DNA of 64,000 nt from Bacteroides sp. 519. Its GTDB lineage: Bacteria > Bacteroidota > Bacteroidia > Bacteroidales > Bacteroidaceae. Location of the stretch: positions 1 through 64,000 of the forward strand of contig NZ_QVMJ01000002.1 in the NCBI RefSeq assembly GCF_010500955.1, in the 5' to 3' direction. The position numbers and the translations under genes are program-made. This document shows positions 43,287 to 52,700 of this stretch, piece by piece; position 1 is the stretch's first letter; each line of letters starts with the position of its first letter. The notes beneath the pieces are model-generated. The model made no database searches. It had not been told where the DNA came from and saw only the letters and a list, made by a program, of their open reading frames with translations.

Positions 43287-45503
43287 ATGGAAAATAAACC
43301 TATAACAAGTAAAGCGCTAGATGATGATAAAAAGTTACCAGAATATCTACGCTTAATAGGACTTCGTGTATATAAGCCTTTTGTGAGTAATGCAACATTA
43401 GTAAATGTGAGTTGCATGCAGAAAACTCTGTTTGAATCCGACAAATGGTTTTATTTTTACGATGGATTTAATATCTCTGATAAGAATGAAACAGTTACCG
43501 TAAGTAAAGACGCTTTTTGCGATGCGATTCTCTATGATATTCCTAAACTTACCATAAGTATCAGTGCTATTGTAGGTGAGAATGGCAAAGGAAAAAGCAG
43601 TATCATTGATATGATTATCCGCATCCTCAACAATCTTTCTGCTGCAATTCTAGGTGAACAGCAGAAATTTAAAACAGCAGCACACCTTCATTACATAGAA
43701 AATGTATATGCTTCTCTGGCTATATTTATTGATAACCAGATTAAGATTATAAAAATAGAAGGTCGATTGGTAAACGTTATAAATTATAAAGAATTCCATG
43801 CAGGAAAGGGCATATTTACCCGTTGTGCAGATTCCGAGAATCTGTCCATGCAATTATCGGATGATCCCAATTCTGTCGCTGAATTTCAGCCCGAAAAGTT
43901 AGATACTATATTGGGATTGTTCTATACTATTGTTTGCAACTATTCCATGTATGCTTTCAATTATCGGGATTATTTTCGGGAATGTACTCCGAAACAACGG
44001 CTTACAGCAATCACTAAAAAGGAATATGATTCTAATACTTTAGTTGAAGATGAAGTATGGATGAAAGGAATTTTCCATAAGAATGATGGTTATCACACTC
44101 CAATCGTAGTTCATCCAATGCGTAATGAGGGATTGATTAATGTCCCGGAGGAAAATAAACTGGCAAAAGAAAGGCAGCTTTCCATGTTACTCTTTGACGG
44201 GGGAAATGGTAAGTTCCCATTCCGGACTATCAATAAAGATATTCATGTTGTTTCACTTTTTCTGCCACCTCTAGAGACAAAGATATTCTCGAAAGAGAAT
44301 ATGCGTACAACTTTGGATATCAAACAGAATACCCACTTAGACAATCATTTTCCATACATTTATGATTATATATTGAAGTTTTGGCTTAAGTATTATCATA
44401 TCGACAAATTACCGGTTATGCCTTGGGTACAGGATGCTAAAGACTATGTAGTATATAAAACACTGAAGATAATCCGTACTTACAGACAATATGGAAAGAT
44501 CCGCAATAATTTTTCTTCGAAAAACTACAGCGAAGTGAAAGCCCAAAAGCATTTGGAAGAACTAGCCAAAGATACGAGTCATAAGACCTTAAAATTGAGG
44601 CGTGCTTTGTTTTTGTTAAAATTCCAAATCTATCAAGGAAAATCTCGCTCAATTTATCCATTGGACAGTCTTTATGAAGAAGCTAAAGAGATTGTAGAGA
44701 ATAAGAAATATGCCCAATGGCAAATCAACTATATTGATTTGCTACCTCCTCCTATATTTGATATCACCCTACAAATAGAAAAAAGCAACCTTAAGACCGG
44801 AAAAAAAGAGATTATTCCTTTCGAGGGATTAAGCTCTGGTGAAAGGCAGATTGCCTATACGATAAGCAATTTTATCTATCATCTGGTAAATATAGATTCT
44901 ATCTCCCCAGATGCAGAATCAGATAAGAAGATTCTGACATATAAATATGTGAATGTGATTTTCGATGAAGTAGAGCTATACTTTCATCCCGATTTACAAC
45001 GTAGGTTCTTGTATTTCTTAACGGATGCTTTGCAGAATGTTGAATTTAAGCACTTGAAAGGTATCAATATTCTGATGGTTACACATTCTCCTTTTGTAAT
45101 ATCCGATCTTCCACAAAAGAATATCCTGTTTTTAGGAGACAGAACAGACCTTACGACTAAAGAAACTTTCTGTGCTAACATTCATGAGCTACTCAATAAT
45201 AGCTTTTTTATGGAATACTCAATGGGCGAAATAGGCCGTACGGAATTGGAATATATCATTGGTTTGTACAACGAAAGGAATGATATAACAAAGCGTGATA
45301 GAATTGTTCTGGAAATGAAGCAGAATGCTGTCCGGTTTGCTTATCTGGAAAGTATCATTGCTGATAAATTCCTTAAAAAGACTATCGGACAGATGCTCCA
45401 GGAATTACGGGAGTACATATCTCCGCAGGAAAAGCTAGATTGGGAGATAAATAAAGCACAGCAGCAGCTAGACCGTCTTCGTGCAGAAAGGGATTCATTA
45501 TGA
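43287..45503 (+). CDS. ABC/SMC-type ATPase of a Septu-like defence module
   Basis: A 738-residue ATPase. Walker A is IVGENGKGKSSIIDMI (residues 95-110). The signature FEGLSSGERQIAY lies near residue 512, Walker B VIFDEVELYFHPDLQRR near 555, and the switch MVTHSPFVISDLP after it. The insertion between the Walker A and signature motifs is about 400 residues and helical, long for PtuA. Such overcoming-lysogenization-defect/PtuA-type ATPases pair with nucleases. The gene overlaps the HNH gene by four bases (ATGA). With it, the pair resembles Septu (PtuA/PtuB): an ATPase that controls an HNH nuclease after phage infection. No TOPRIM domain is present, so it is not an OLD nuclease. Confidence 0.8.
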   Translation: MENKPITSKALDDDKKLPEYLRLIGLRVYKPFVSNATLVNVSCMQKTLFESDKWFYFYDGFNISDKNETVTVSKDAFCDAILYDIPKLTISISAIVGENGKGKSSIIDMIIRILNNLSAAILGEQQKFKTAAHLHYIENVYASLAIFIDNQIKIIKIEGRLVNVINYKEFHAGKGIFTRCADSENLSMQLSDDPNSVAEFQPEKLDTILGLFYTIVCNYSMYAFNYRDYFRECTPKQRLTAITKKEYDSNTLVEDEVWMKGIFHKNDGYHTPIVVHPMRNEGLINVPEENKLAKERQLSMLLFDGGNGKFPFRTINKDIHVVSLFLPPLETKIFSKENMRTTLDIKQNTHLDNHFPYIYDYILKFWLKYYHIDKLPVMPWVQDAKDYVVYKTLKIIRTYRQYGKIRNNFSSKNYSEVKAQKHLEELAKDTSHKTLKLRRALFLLKFQIYQGKSRSIYPLDSLYEEAKEIVENKKYAQWQINYIDLLPPPIFDITLQIEKSNLKTGKKEIIPFEGLSSGERQIAYTISNFIYHLVNIDSISPDAESDKKILTYKYVNVIFDEVELYFHPDLQRRFLYFLTDALQNVEFKHLKGINILMVTHSPFVISDLPQKNILFLGDRTDLTTKETFCANIHELLNNSFFMEYSMGEIGRTELEYIIGLYNERNDITKRDRIVLEMKQNAVRFAYLESIIADKFLKKTIGQMLQELREYISPQEKLDWEINKAQQQLDRLRAERDSL

Positions 45504-46654
45504 TTAAGGTAAAATATAATATAGATAAGAAGACATTGAATGCTGCTTATTTAAAATTGTTTAAGAATGATAGTCAGGAGAAACAAAAGAAATGGAAGAA
45601 TATAAGAAAGCAGATTAATCCCTATTTTACTTCGTTACCTTCAAAGGTAAAGGATATTATGGTTGCTGATTTTAAAAAACTGACACCTATCTACTTAGAA
45701 TATGTAGCCATGATGAATACCAATAAGTTGACCGATCTCCAAAAAAAAGATATTAAACAAAAATTGGAGGAAATTTTTAACTATACAGTTTGGCAACCTA
45801 AATTATCTTCGTTCTTTATGAATTCTCAAAATGGATTTCAAATCCATACTTGCCATTATTGTGATATGGCTTATGTTAATGCGTATGGCTTTTGGGTTAT
45901 ATATTCCGACATGTTGGATTTTATAAATAATGCTCCCTTGGAAGATCTAACTCGTTTTCTCGATATAGAACAAAGTACAGCTCAGAAAATAATTGATTAC
46001 AGAGGGAGACATTTGTTTAGTACCTTAGATGAATTTGATAATATGAAATGTTGGAAGTCTCAGAAGAAGAAGAAGAGTGACCATTTGCTTAATAATGCTA
46101 AAAATCATTTTGATTTGGATCATATATTGGATAAAGGTTCATGCCCCATTATAGCATTATCTCTTTATAATTTCACTCCTAGCTGCCAGGTCTGCAATGA
46201 AAAGTTAAAGCGTTCTCAGACTATAGGATCAACCGATGCGGAACTTTGCAAACTGAGTCCTACAAGCTCTGATTATGATTTTGACAATAATGTCACCATA
46301 ACTGTTATACCAAAGAAATCAACTTGTTCTACTTTTGGATTTGAGAGTCATAAGAATGATTATGGTATAGAGTTTAAATGTACAGATACTGATTACCAAA
46401 AAACTATTGATCTTTTCCGCCTGCGTGAACGCTACAACTACCACAAAGTAGAAGCTCTACGTCTGTTGGATCTCAAAGAGCGATATTCTGATGCTAACAT
46501 CCGCAGTATTAGCCGTCTTCTCCAGAATGGAACTCAATCGGTTATAGCCCTACAATACACTGAACAACAAATTTACGAAGATATTTTTGGAGAGGATTTT
46601 AGTGAGAAGCATTGCCGTTGTCTAGGAAAATTGCGAAAGGATATATTGAAGTGA
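45500..46654 (+). CDS. HNH endonuclease with an HhH insertion (PtuB-like)
   Basis: A 384-residue nuclease, overlapping the ATPase stop by four bases. The HNH/zinc module is split. THTCHYCDMAYVN (Cys118 and Cys121) is followed by an insertion with a helix-hairpin-helix pattern (LTRFLDIEQSTAQKIIDYRG, residues 150-169, then LFSTLDEFDNM). The rest follows as HFDLDHILDKGSCPIIALSL (about 203-222) and NFTPSCQVCNEKL with a second Cys pair. In PtuB-type nucleases the two halves are close together, so the insertion is unusual. HhH motifs bind DNA backbone and could give substrate choice. The C-terminal half is unassigned. It would have been convergent with the RecD-like helicase gene before the inversion and still is. 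Confidence 0.75.
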   Translation: MIKVKYNIDKKTLNAAYLKLFKNDSQEKQKKWKNIRKQINPYFTSLPSKVKDIMVADFKKLTPIYLEYVAMMNTNKLTDLQKKDIKQKLEEIFNYTVWQPKLSSFFMNSQNGFQIHTCHYCDMAYVNAYGFWVIYSDMLDFINNAPLEDLTRFLDIEQSTAQKIIDYRGRHLFSTLDEFDNMKCWKSQKKKKSDHLLNNAKNHFDLDHILDKGSCPIIALSLYNFTPSCQVCNEKLKRSQTIGSTDAELCKLSPTSSDYDFDNNVTITVIPKKSTCSTFGFESHKNDYGIEFKCTDTDYQKTIDLFRLRERYNYHKVEALRLLDLKERYSDANIRSISRLLQNGTQSVIALQYTEQQIYEDIFGEDFSEKHCRCLGKLRKDILK

Positions 46655-46714
46655 ATCCTTAGTGATCTAGTTCTTTAGCCTATGTTTCACATTGTCTTTA
46701 TAAACAGGACTATT

Positions 46715-48257
46715 TCACTTTTCTTTATTTCCGTACAGAACAATATCTTCCGCCGCCATTGAATAAGGCGCTTCTGATGACTGCGGATAAGGAATAACTT
46801 TCGGAGTTAGATCCGATTTATCTGTTTTTGCAACCAATGATGGGTTTAACCTTTCCTTGAGTTTCGTGTTGCGTTTCAATACCGACATATTGCGAATAGC
46901 ATAAGCCAGCGCTTTGGTGGTACCGATAAGCACACAAATCTTCTTGGCGCGGGTGATGCCTGTGTAGATAAGGTTTCGTTGAAGCATCACATAATGATTC
47001 ATCACACCGGCATGACTACTATCGGATATTCCGAGCCCTGCGATTTATGGATGGTGGTGGCGTATGCCAAAGAGAGTTCATCGAGTTCGGAGGCTTCAAA
47101 CTCTACCGAAATGCCGTCAAAACTGGCGATAAGGGTCCGTTCTGCCATATCTACTTCCTCTATGTACCCCAAGTCGCCATTAAATACTCCTTTGTCGTAG
47201 TTGTTCCGTATCTGCATTACACGGTCGCCTTTTCGATACGAATAACCGCCCCGGTTCAGACAAACAGATGTGGGGTTCAAAGCCTCCTGAAGTGCTAAGT
47301 TCAGATTGGATGCGCCCACGACTCCCCGTTGCATGGGCGTAAGGACTTGTATTTTGCTGGGCGACAGACTATATGCTTTCGGAAGCCGTTCTTTCACCAG
47401 GTGGACAATGCTTTCGGCAACCTGCTCCGGATCTTCTTCCTTTATAAAAAAGAAGTCGGTGTCTTTGCCGTTGCTCGTATCGGGAAACCGGCCGTTGTTG
47501 ATGGCATGGGCACTCATCACGATGCGGCTGGACTGGGCTTGGCGGAAAATCCGGGTGAGACGTACAACAGGAATTTTCGTTGAATCAATAATATCTCGCA
47601 ATACATTGCCTGCCCTGACGCTGGGCAATTGGTCAATATCACCCACCATCACCAGCCGCATTCCCGAAGGAATGGCTTTCATCAGGTGATTCATCAGGAG
47701 AATGTCTATCATAGAGCATTCATCTACAATCAAAGCGTCGGCTTCCAATGGGTTCTCTTCATTACGCTTGTATCCGTCTTTCGGATTGTATTCCAAAAGT
47801 CGATGGATGGTTTTAGCTTCCATGCCGGTAGCTTCGCTCATTCGTTTGGCGGCTCTGCCAGTGGGTGCGGCAAGTAAGATGTTCATGCCTGCCGTCTTTA
47901 AAGCGGCAATGATACCTTGCGTGGTAGTGGTCTTGCCTGTTCCGGGACCGCCTGTAAGAATCATTACTTTGGATTCTACGGCTTGACGGATAGCGGCTAT
48001 CTGAATATCATCGTATTCAATACCGGTTTCTTGCGAGATGGCGGCAAGGTTGAATGTAGGCTTCTTCTTGTCTGCTTCAACTGCTTCCACCAGTGCTAAA
48101 AGACGGTTGGCTGTACCACATTCGGCATAGTAAAAAGGGGGAAGGTAGATGGCTTCACGGTCCAGCTCCAAATCTTTGGCTTCAATCATTTGTGCCATTG
48201 CTTGCTTTACGGGTTCTTCCTCGACTTCAAGCAACTGCATGGCAGATTTTACCAGTT
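46715..48257 (-). pseudogene. 3' part of the RecD2-like helicase gene, with a frameshift
   Basis: On the minus strand from 48257 the frame reads QLVKSAMQLLEVEEEPVKQA, continuing exactly the sequence broken at 4763. The helicase core follows: LTGGPGTGKTTTTQGI (Walker A), AAPTGRAAKRMSE (Ia), ALIVDECSMID (II), MVGDIDQLPSV (III), RLTRIFRQAQ (IV) and TTIHKSQGSEYPIVVMPV (V). The frame then stops at 47002-47004, and LQRNLIYTGITRAKK (VI) follows in another frame to 46715. A single base missing at about 47003 (for example GTG-TTG-ATG reduced to GTGTGATG) explains this; with it the whole gene would encode 748 residues. Even without the inversion this helicase would lack motif VI. Confidence 0.85.
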
Positions 48258-48272
48258 GAATGTTTTTAGCAT
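48258..48272 (-). pseudogene. Stranded first five codons of the RND pump gene and right inversion breakpoint
   Basis: On the minus strand ATG CTA AAA ACA TTC (MLKTF) overlaps the stop of the adaptor gene (ATGCTAA). It is the typical start of Bacteroidales RND pumps (MLKTFIDRPVLS). At 48257 it runs into helicase DNA and stops after two more codons (AAC TGG TAA). The pump continues at 4764 with IDRPVLS. The breakpoint is between 48257 and 48258. Confidence 0.85.
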
Positions 48273-49384
48273 GAGATTGTGGTTATTTTTTTGCCGTCGG
48301 CCAGGGTGGCCACGCCATCGATTATAATTCGGTCGCCCGGGTTCAGGCCGTCGGTTACGACGTAGTGTTTGCCATCGGGCATTTCTCTTACTTTTACTAC
48401 CACTTGCACGGCGGTATTTTCCTCTACTTTATAAAGGAGTACTTTGTCCTGTTGGGTAAAGGTGGCCTTCTGCGGAATGACGATGGCGCCTTCTACCACT
48501 TCCGGAATCACGACCTGGCCGCTGAATCCGCTTCTGAGCTGCCCTTGCTTGTTGGGGAATCCGGCCCGGAAGTTGGCCGACCCGGTGGAGACGTTGACTA
48601 CGCCGGAGATAGTTTCTATTTTACCTTTTTCAGGGTAAACCGTTTCGTCGGACAACCGGAGAGTGACCGGAGGCAGATTCCCGATTTTCTCGGCCTGCGT
48701 GTTTCCTTTAGCGTTGTTGAGGAAGTTGCGCAGCAGATTTTCGTTGAGCGAGAAGTAGGCGAATACATTGTCCGTGCTGGCAACGGTGGTGATTACGTTT
48801 GAGTTGTTAACCAGGCTGCCCACGCGGTACGAGAGGGTGCCCACAAAACCGTCCACGGGACTTGTTACTGTTGTCCACCCCATGGTGGCCTGCGCATTTT
48901 TGAGCGTGGCTTCTGCCTGCATCAGCGTGGCGAGGGCGGTTTCGTACGCGTTCTCGTAAGTGAGTAGCTGCGTTTGACTGATGATTTCTTTTTCTGCCAG
49001 CGGGCGGATTCTGTCAACATTTACCTTGGCGGTGTTTACCTGTGCTTTGGCGCTCTGAACGGAGGCTTGTGCCGAAGAAAGAAGTTGCTCGGTTTGCGGA
49101 GAGCTTATCTTAAACAGCGCCTGCCCTTTGCTTACACGGGCGCCCTCGTCGGTATAAACGGCCTCGATAAAACCTTCTACCCGGGGCTTGATCTCCACAT
49201 CTTCCGTGCCTTTGATGGTGGCCGGGAAAACGGACTCAAGGATGGCTGTTTGTTGGGCGATGACCAGGGTAGGATATGCTGTAACCGCTTCCTGCGACTG
49301 GTTTTTGGGGCCTTTACCGCATGCGGTAAAGGCCGATAGGGTGATTGCCGCCAGGGCAATGACCGTATAGGTGTTGTTTCTCAT
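48266..49384 (-). CDS. RND efflux periplasmic adaptor (membrane fusion protein)
   Basis: A 372-residue lipoprotein with the signal LAAITLSAFTAC. The HlyD-type order is clear: first lipoyl half (GTEDVEIKPRVEGFIEAVYT, DEGARVSKGQALFKI), alpha-hairpin (SSAQASVQSAKAQVNTAKVN), second lipoyl half (TVTSPVDGFVGTLSYRVGSL), beta-barrel and a membrane-proximal domain ending GDRIIIDGVATLADGKKI. It links pump and outer-membrane channel. Its stop overlaps the original start of the pump gene, showing an adaptor-pump-channel operon that the inversion has divided. The pump and channel are now 39-43 kb away in opposite orientation, so stoichiometry is probably disturbed. A 42-bp tandem repeat lies just upstream. 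Confidence 0.9.
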   Translation of the reverse strand: MRNNTYTVIALAAITLSAFTACGKGPKNQSQEAVTAYPTLVIAQQTAILESVFPATIKGTEDVEIKPRVEGFIEAVYTDEGARVSKGQALFKISSPQTEQLLSSAQASVQSAKAQVNTAKVNVDRIRPLAEKEIISQTQLLTYENAYETALATLMQAEATLKNAQATMGWTTVTSPVDGFVGTLSYRVGSLVNNSNVITTVASTDNVFAYFSLNENLLRNFLNNAKGNTQAEKIGNLPPVTLRLSDETVYPEKGKIETISGVVNVSTGSANFRAGFPNKQGQLRSGFSGQVVIPEVVEGAIVIPQKATFTQQDKVLLYKVEENTAVQVVVKVREMPDGKHYVVTDGLNPGDRIIIDGVATLADGKKITTISC

Positions 49385-49430
49385 ATTTATATTTTTTTAT
49401 TCGTTTTGCAGCGAGACGTTGCATACGGGT

Positions 49431-49672
49431 TTGCTTCCAAAGTACTTGGGAACCTTGCCTGAGGGTCAGTTCTTGCCTCCCAACCCCTCGGGAGGTGTGC
49501 CCGAAGGTCAGTTCTTGCTTCCAGAGGCCTCGGGAGGCTTGCCGGAACCTCGGTTCATGCCTCGCAACCCCTTGGGAACCTTGCCGGATGACAAATTGAG
49601 CCCTCCCAAGTACTTGGGAAGCATGCCCGGAGTCCAGTTCTTGCCTCTCGAGGCCTCGGGAGGCAAGAACTG
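49431..49672. repeat. 42-bp tandem repeat, five full units plus one partial
   Basis: Units begin at 49431, 49473, 49515, 49557, 49599 and 49641, exactly 42 bp apart. Each holds a dyad such as CCCAAGTACTTGGG (unit 5), CCTCCC/GGGAGG (unit 2) or GAGGCCTC (unit 3), then TGCC and a CAGTTC-like end. The unit length is a multiple of three, so one plus-strand frame (49371-49742) encodes a 14-residue repeat (LPPNPSGGVPEGQF-like). It sits between the start of the adaptor gene and the end of the GH78 gene, where the efflux promoter and the terminator of the glycosidase operon should be. Confidence 0.85.
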
Positions 49673-49709
49673 CTTACATTTTGATATTCAGCTTTTCTTT
49701 TTCAGCGTT

Positions 49710-52700
49710 TTAATCCGCAATTTTCCATTGATTCTTTTCTAACTTTAGCTTATAACTGCCCGATTGCACCTCAAAGCAAGCCGCAGGCACGCCATTACGC
49801 ATCTTCATACCTATATAAACTATTCCTTCGCTATTCCTGACGCCCTTTACCGAGGACTCTTCTACCGGAAGATAAACCGTAGCCGATGTATTGGCCGGAA
49901 CCGTAAATTCATACCCCGTAAGCTGCCCTTTATCGGCCGTCCAACTGCTGTGGATGGTTCCGTAGTTGGAGTCATAACTGCCCGATGCTTTGGTATACGT
50001 ACCTCCCGGAAGCGGTTGCAGCACGAAATGCTGATAGCCGCCGGTATCGGTTGTTATGCCCAGATGGTACTCATGAATCCACGAGCCAACAGAGCCGAGC
50101 GCGAAGTGGTTAAAGGAGTTCATTTCGCTGCGGCCACCCATTTCGAATGCCAGTTCGTACGAGTTCCAACGCTCCCACATGGAGGTTGAGCCGAGTTTTA
50201 CGGGATATAACCACGACACGAAATCGGTGCACGCCAGCATGCGGTAAGCTGTTTCCACCTCGCCCGTTTTGCTCAATGCCGGCAGAATGTTTGGCGTACC
50301 CGAGAAACCGGTGGTGATGGTGTAAGGACGGGAGTTCTCCGTTGGGTTATAAGGCACATCGCTACCGCCTGCACCCACGAATCCTTCAAAGAAAGGCATG
50401 ATTACTGTACCCTCATTACCGCTGCGGGCGGGTTCGGCAGCCAGTTCTTTCAGGCGGCGCACGGCGGATTCTTTGTAGGTAAGTCCTTTATATCGGCCAG
50501 CTGTAACACTCATCTGTTCACTGAACAGGTTAAAGTTAAGCGGTGTGGCATACGAGGTTTGCGAGTCGATGATTTCGCCTGCCGAACCATCGGTTAGCGA
50601 CAGGTTACGTGTCAATCCCGTAGCCGGGTCGATGTAGGCTTTGTTGAATGACTCCACAGCCTCCCCGTGACGCCTGCGCAGTTCTCCGGCATAAGCCGTT
50701 TCGCCGATTGCATCGGACATAACCGCCGAAACCTCCATCATATAAATATAGATAGCGTTGTTGCAGATGTCGCTACTGGTGCGCGAGTCGATGTTAAGCC
50801 AGTCGGCCAGGTCGGTAGTCCGCGAAGAAAGTCCGCTGTATCCCGGCACCTTATAGTGATGCATACCGTCCAGCCAGAGGCGCATGCTGCCGAAGTTTTC
50901 TTTGACAATTTCCACATCGCCGTATTGTAAATATAGCTGCCACGGAACCATGCAGATGGCTGCCGCCCAGGTAGTTCCATCGGCAAAGGTGCGCTCGCGC
51001 TGACGCGAATAAGTGGGCACAGTGTTGCCAATGCCACCCGCCGGAGCGCCATTCTCTCCGCCTACGGCCTGATCGTTGCGCAGGGCAACCATCCACTGAC
51101 GGAAGAAACTCTGCACATTGCCGTTGTATGTGGCCGTGCGCGAATAGGCTTGCGCGTCGCCCGTCCAACCCATCCGTTCGTTGCGTTGCGGACAGTCGGT
51201 AGGAATGGAAAAGAAGTTCCCCAACTGGCTGCGCCGGATGTTTTTATAAAGCTGGTTCACGAGTTTGCCGGTCTCATCGGTCGTTTCTCCCCGGTAGCTT
51301 CCGGTCACCGGCTCCGAAGAGAGCACAATGGCTTTCACATTTGCGGCAGGCAGCGGAGATTTGCGCGAGGGAACCGTAACCTGTATATAGCGGTATCCCC
51401 GGTAGGTGAAATGCGGTTCGATAATCACTTCCCGGCTCTCATCGGCTTTGCTTGCCGTGTAGAAATCGGTGGCCAGTGCCGCCCTGTACGTATCGTGCAA
51501 TACACGTCCGGCAACTCCGGGACGATAAGCGCCCTGCGATCCGTACAACGATTCGTATGTTGTGCCGTCCGGCAGCATCCGGTTGGGCGAATCTTCATTG
51601 CCCGGATAAATTTCCTCGCCGTAACGGAACGTCACCACATCGCCCTGCTTCAATGCTCCCGCGGGGATTTTTACAGATGGTACGCCAACCAAAGCCACGC
51701 CCATATCGTAGGTATACGTAGTCCGGTCTTTGCTGTGTGTCTTTAGTACGCGGGTGGCTTCCGGGCGCTCTATCTCGCGGATGGGGTTATCGCGGCGGGC
51801 AAGGAAATCGAAATGTGTCCAGTCGCGCGGCTTTACAATCTCAGCCCCTTTCCAGTTCGATGCATTATAACCGGGACGGTTCCAGCCTTTTACGGCTTCC
51901 TCTTTGTTGGCGTTATAGCGTTCGCCCTGAAACATGCTTGCGTGCTCTACCGGTCCGCCCTTGTACAGTTGCCAGTTGCGGGTATCGGTAACGATGGTTT
52001 CTTTGGTGCCGTCCTCAAACGTAACCACCAGTTTCAGCAAGAATGCTTCCGTATCGCCGAAGAAATTGTAATTGCCCGGTGTGAAACTCATATATCCCGT
52101 GTAGAATCCGGGACCCAGTATAGCGCCCACGGCATTTTTACCTTTTTCCAAATGATCCGTCACATCATACGCATGGTATGTCATCGTTTCTCTGTACTGG
52201 CTAACGCCGGGATTGAACCAATCCTCGCCAATCCGTTTGCCGTTGATATACATTTCGTAAGCCCCCATCGCCGTAACATACGCTTTGGCCTTCTTTACTT
52301 TCTTTCCGGAGATGTCAAACTCACGGCGAAGCATAGACAATGAACTGTAATAACTCGGGTCGGCATAGCCAAAGGCATTATCCTTTACGTAGATTTTATT
52401 TCCTTCTACAGACACTCCCGGAATATCTTTAAAGATCCTGTAAGTAGCTCCGGTCGACGCGTCAAACAACGGTACATTTTTGCCTTGCCCCACATTCATC
52501 AACCGGTAGTCTGTAAACTCTACCGCTTCTCCGGCAGAGGCATAAAACCCGATAGAATTCAGGTTGGGATAGGTATTGAAATTGCCACCCCCTCTTTCGA
52601 AAGGACTGATTAAAAGATCGGTGTCATTCGTTACAAAGGGATTTCCTTCATTGACAATCAAGAGTTCGCCATTGATAGAAATCTGAATGAAGCTGGCATC

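Noticed and set aside
49371..49742. 123-codon frame over the 42-bp repeat as a real gene
   Set aside because: It starts inside the adaptor gene on the opposite strand and has no promoter; the 14-residue repeat follows from the DNA period. Kept as an observation only.
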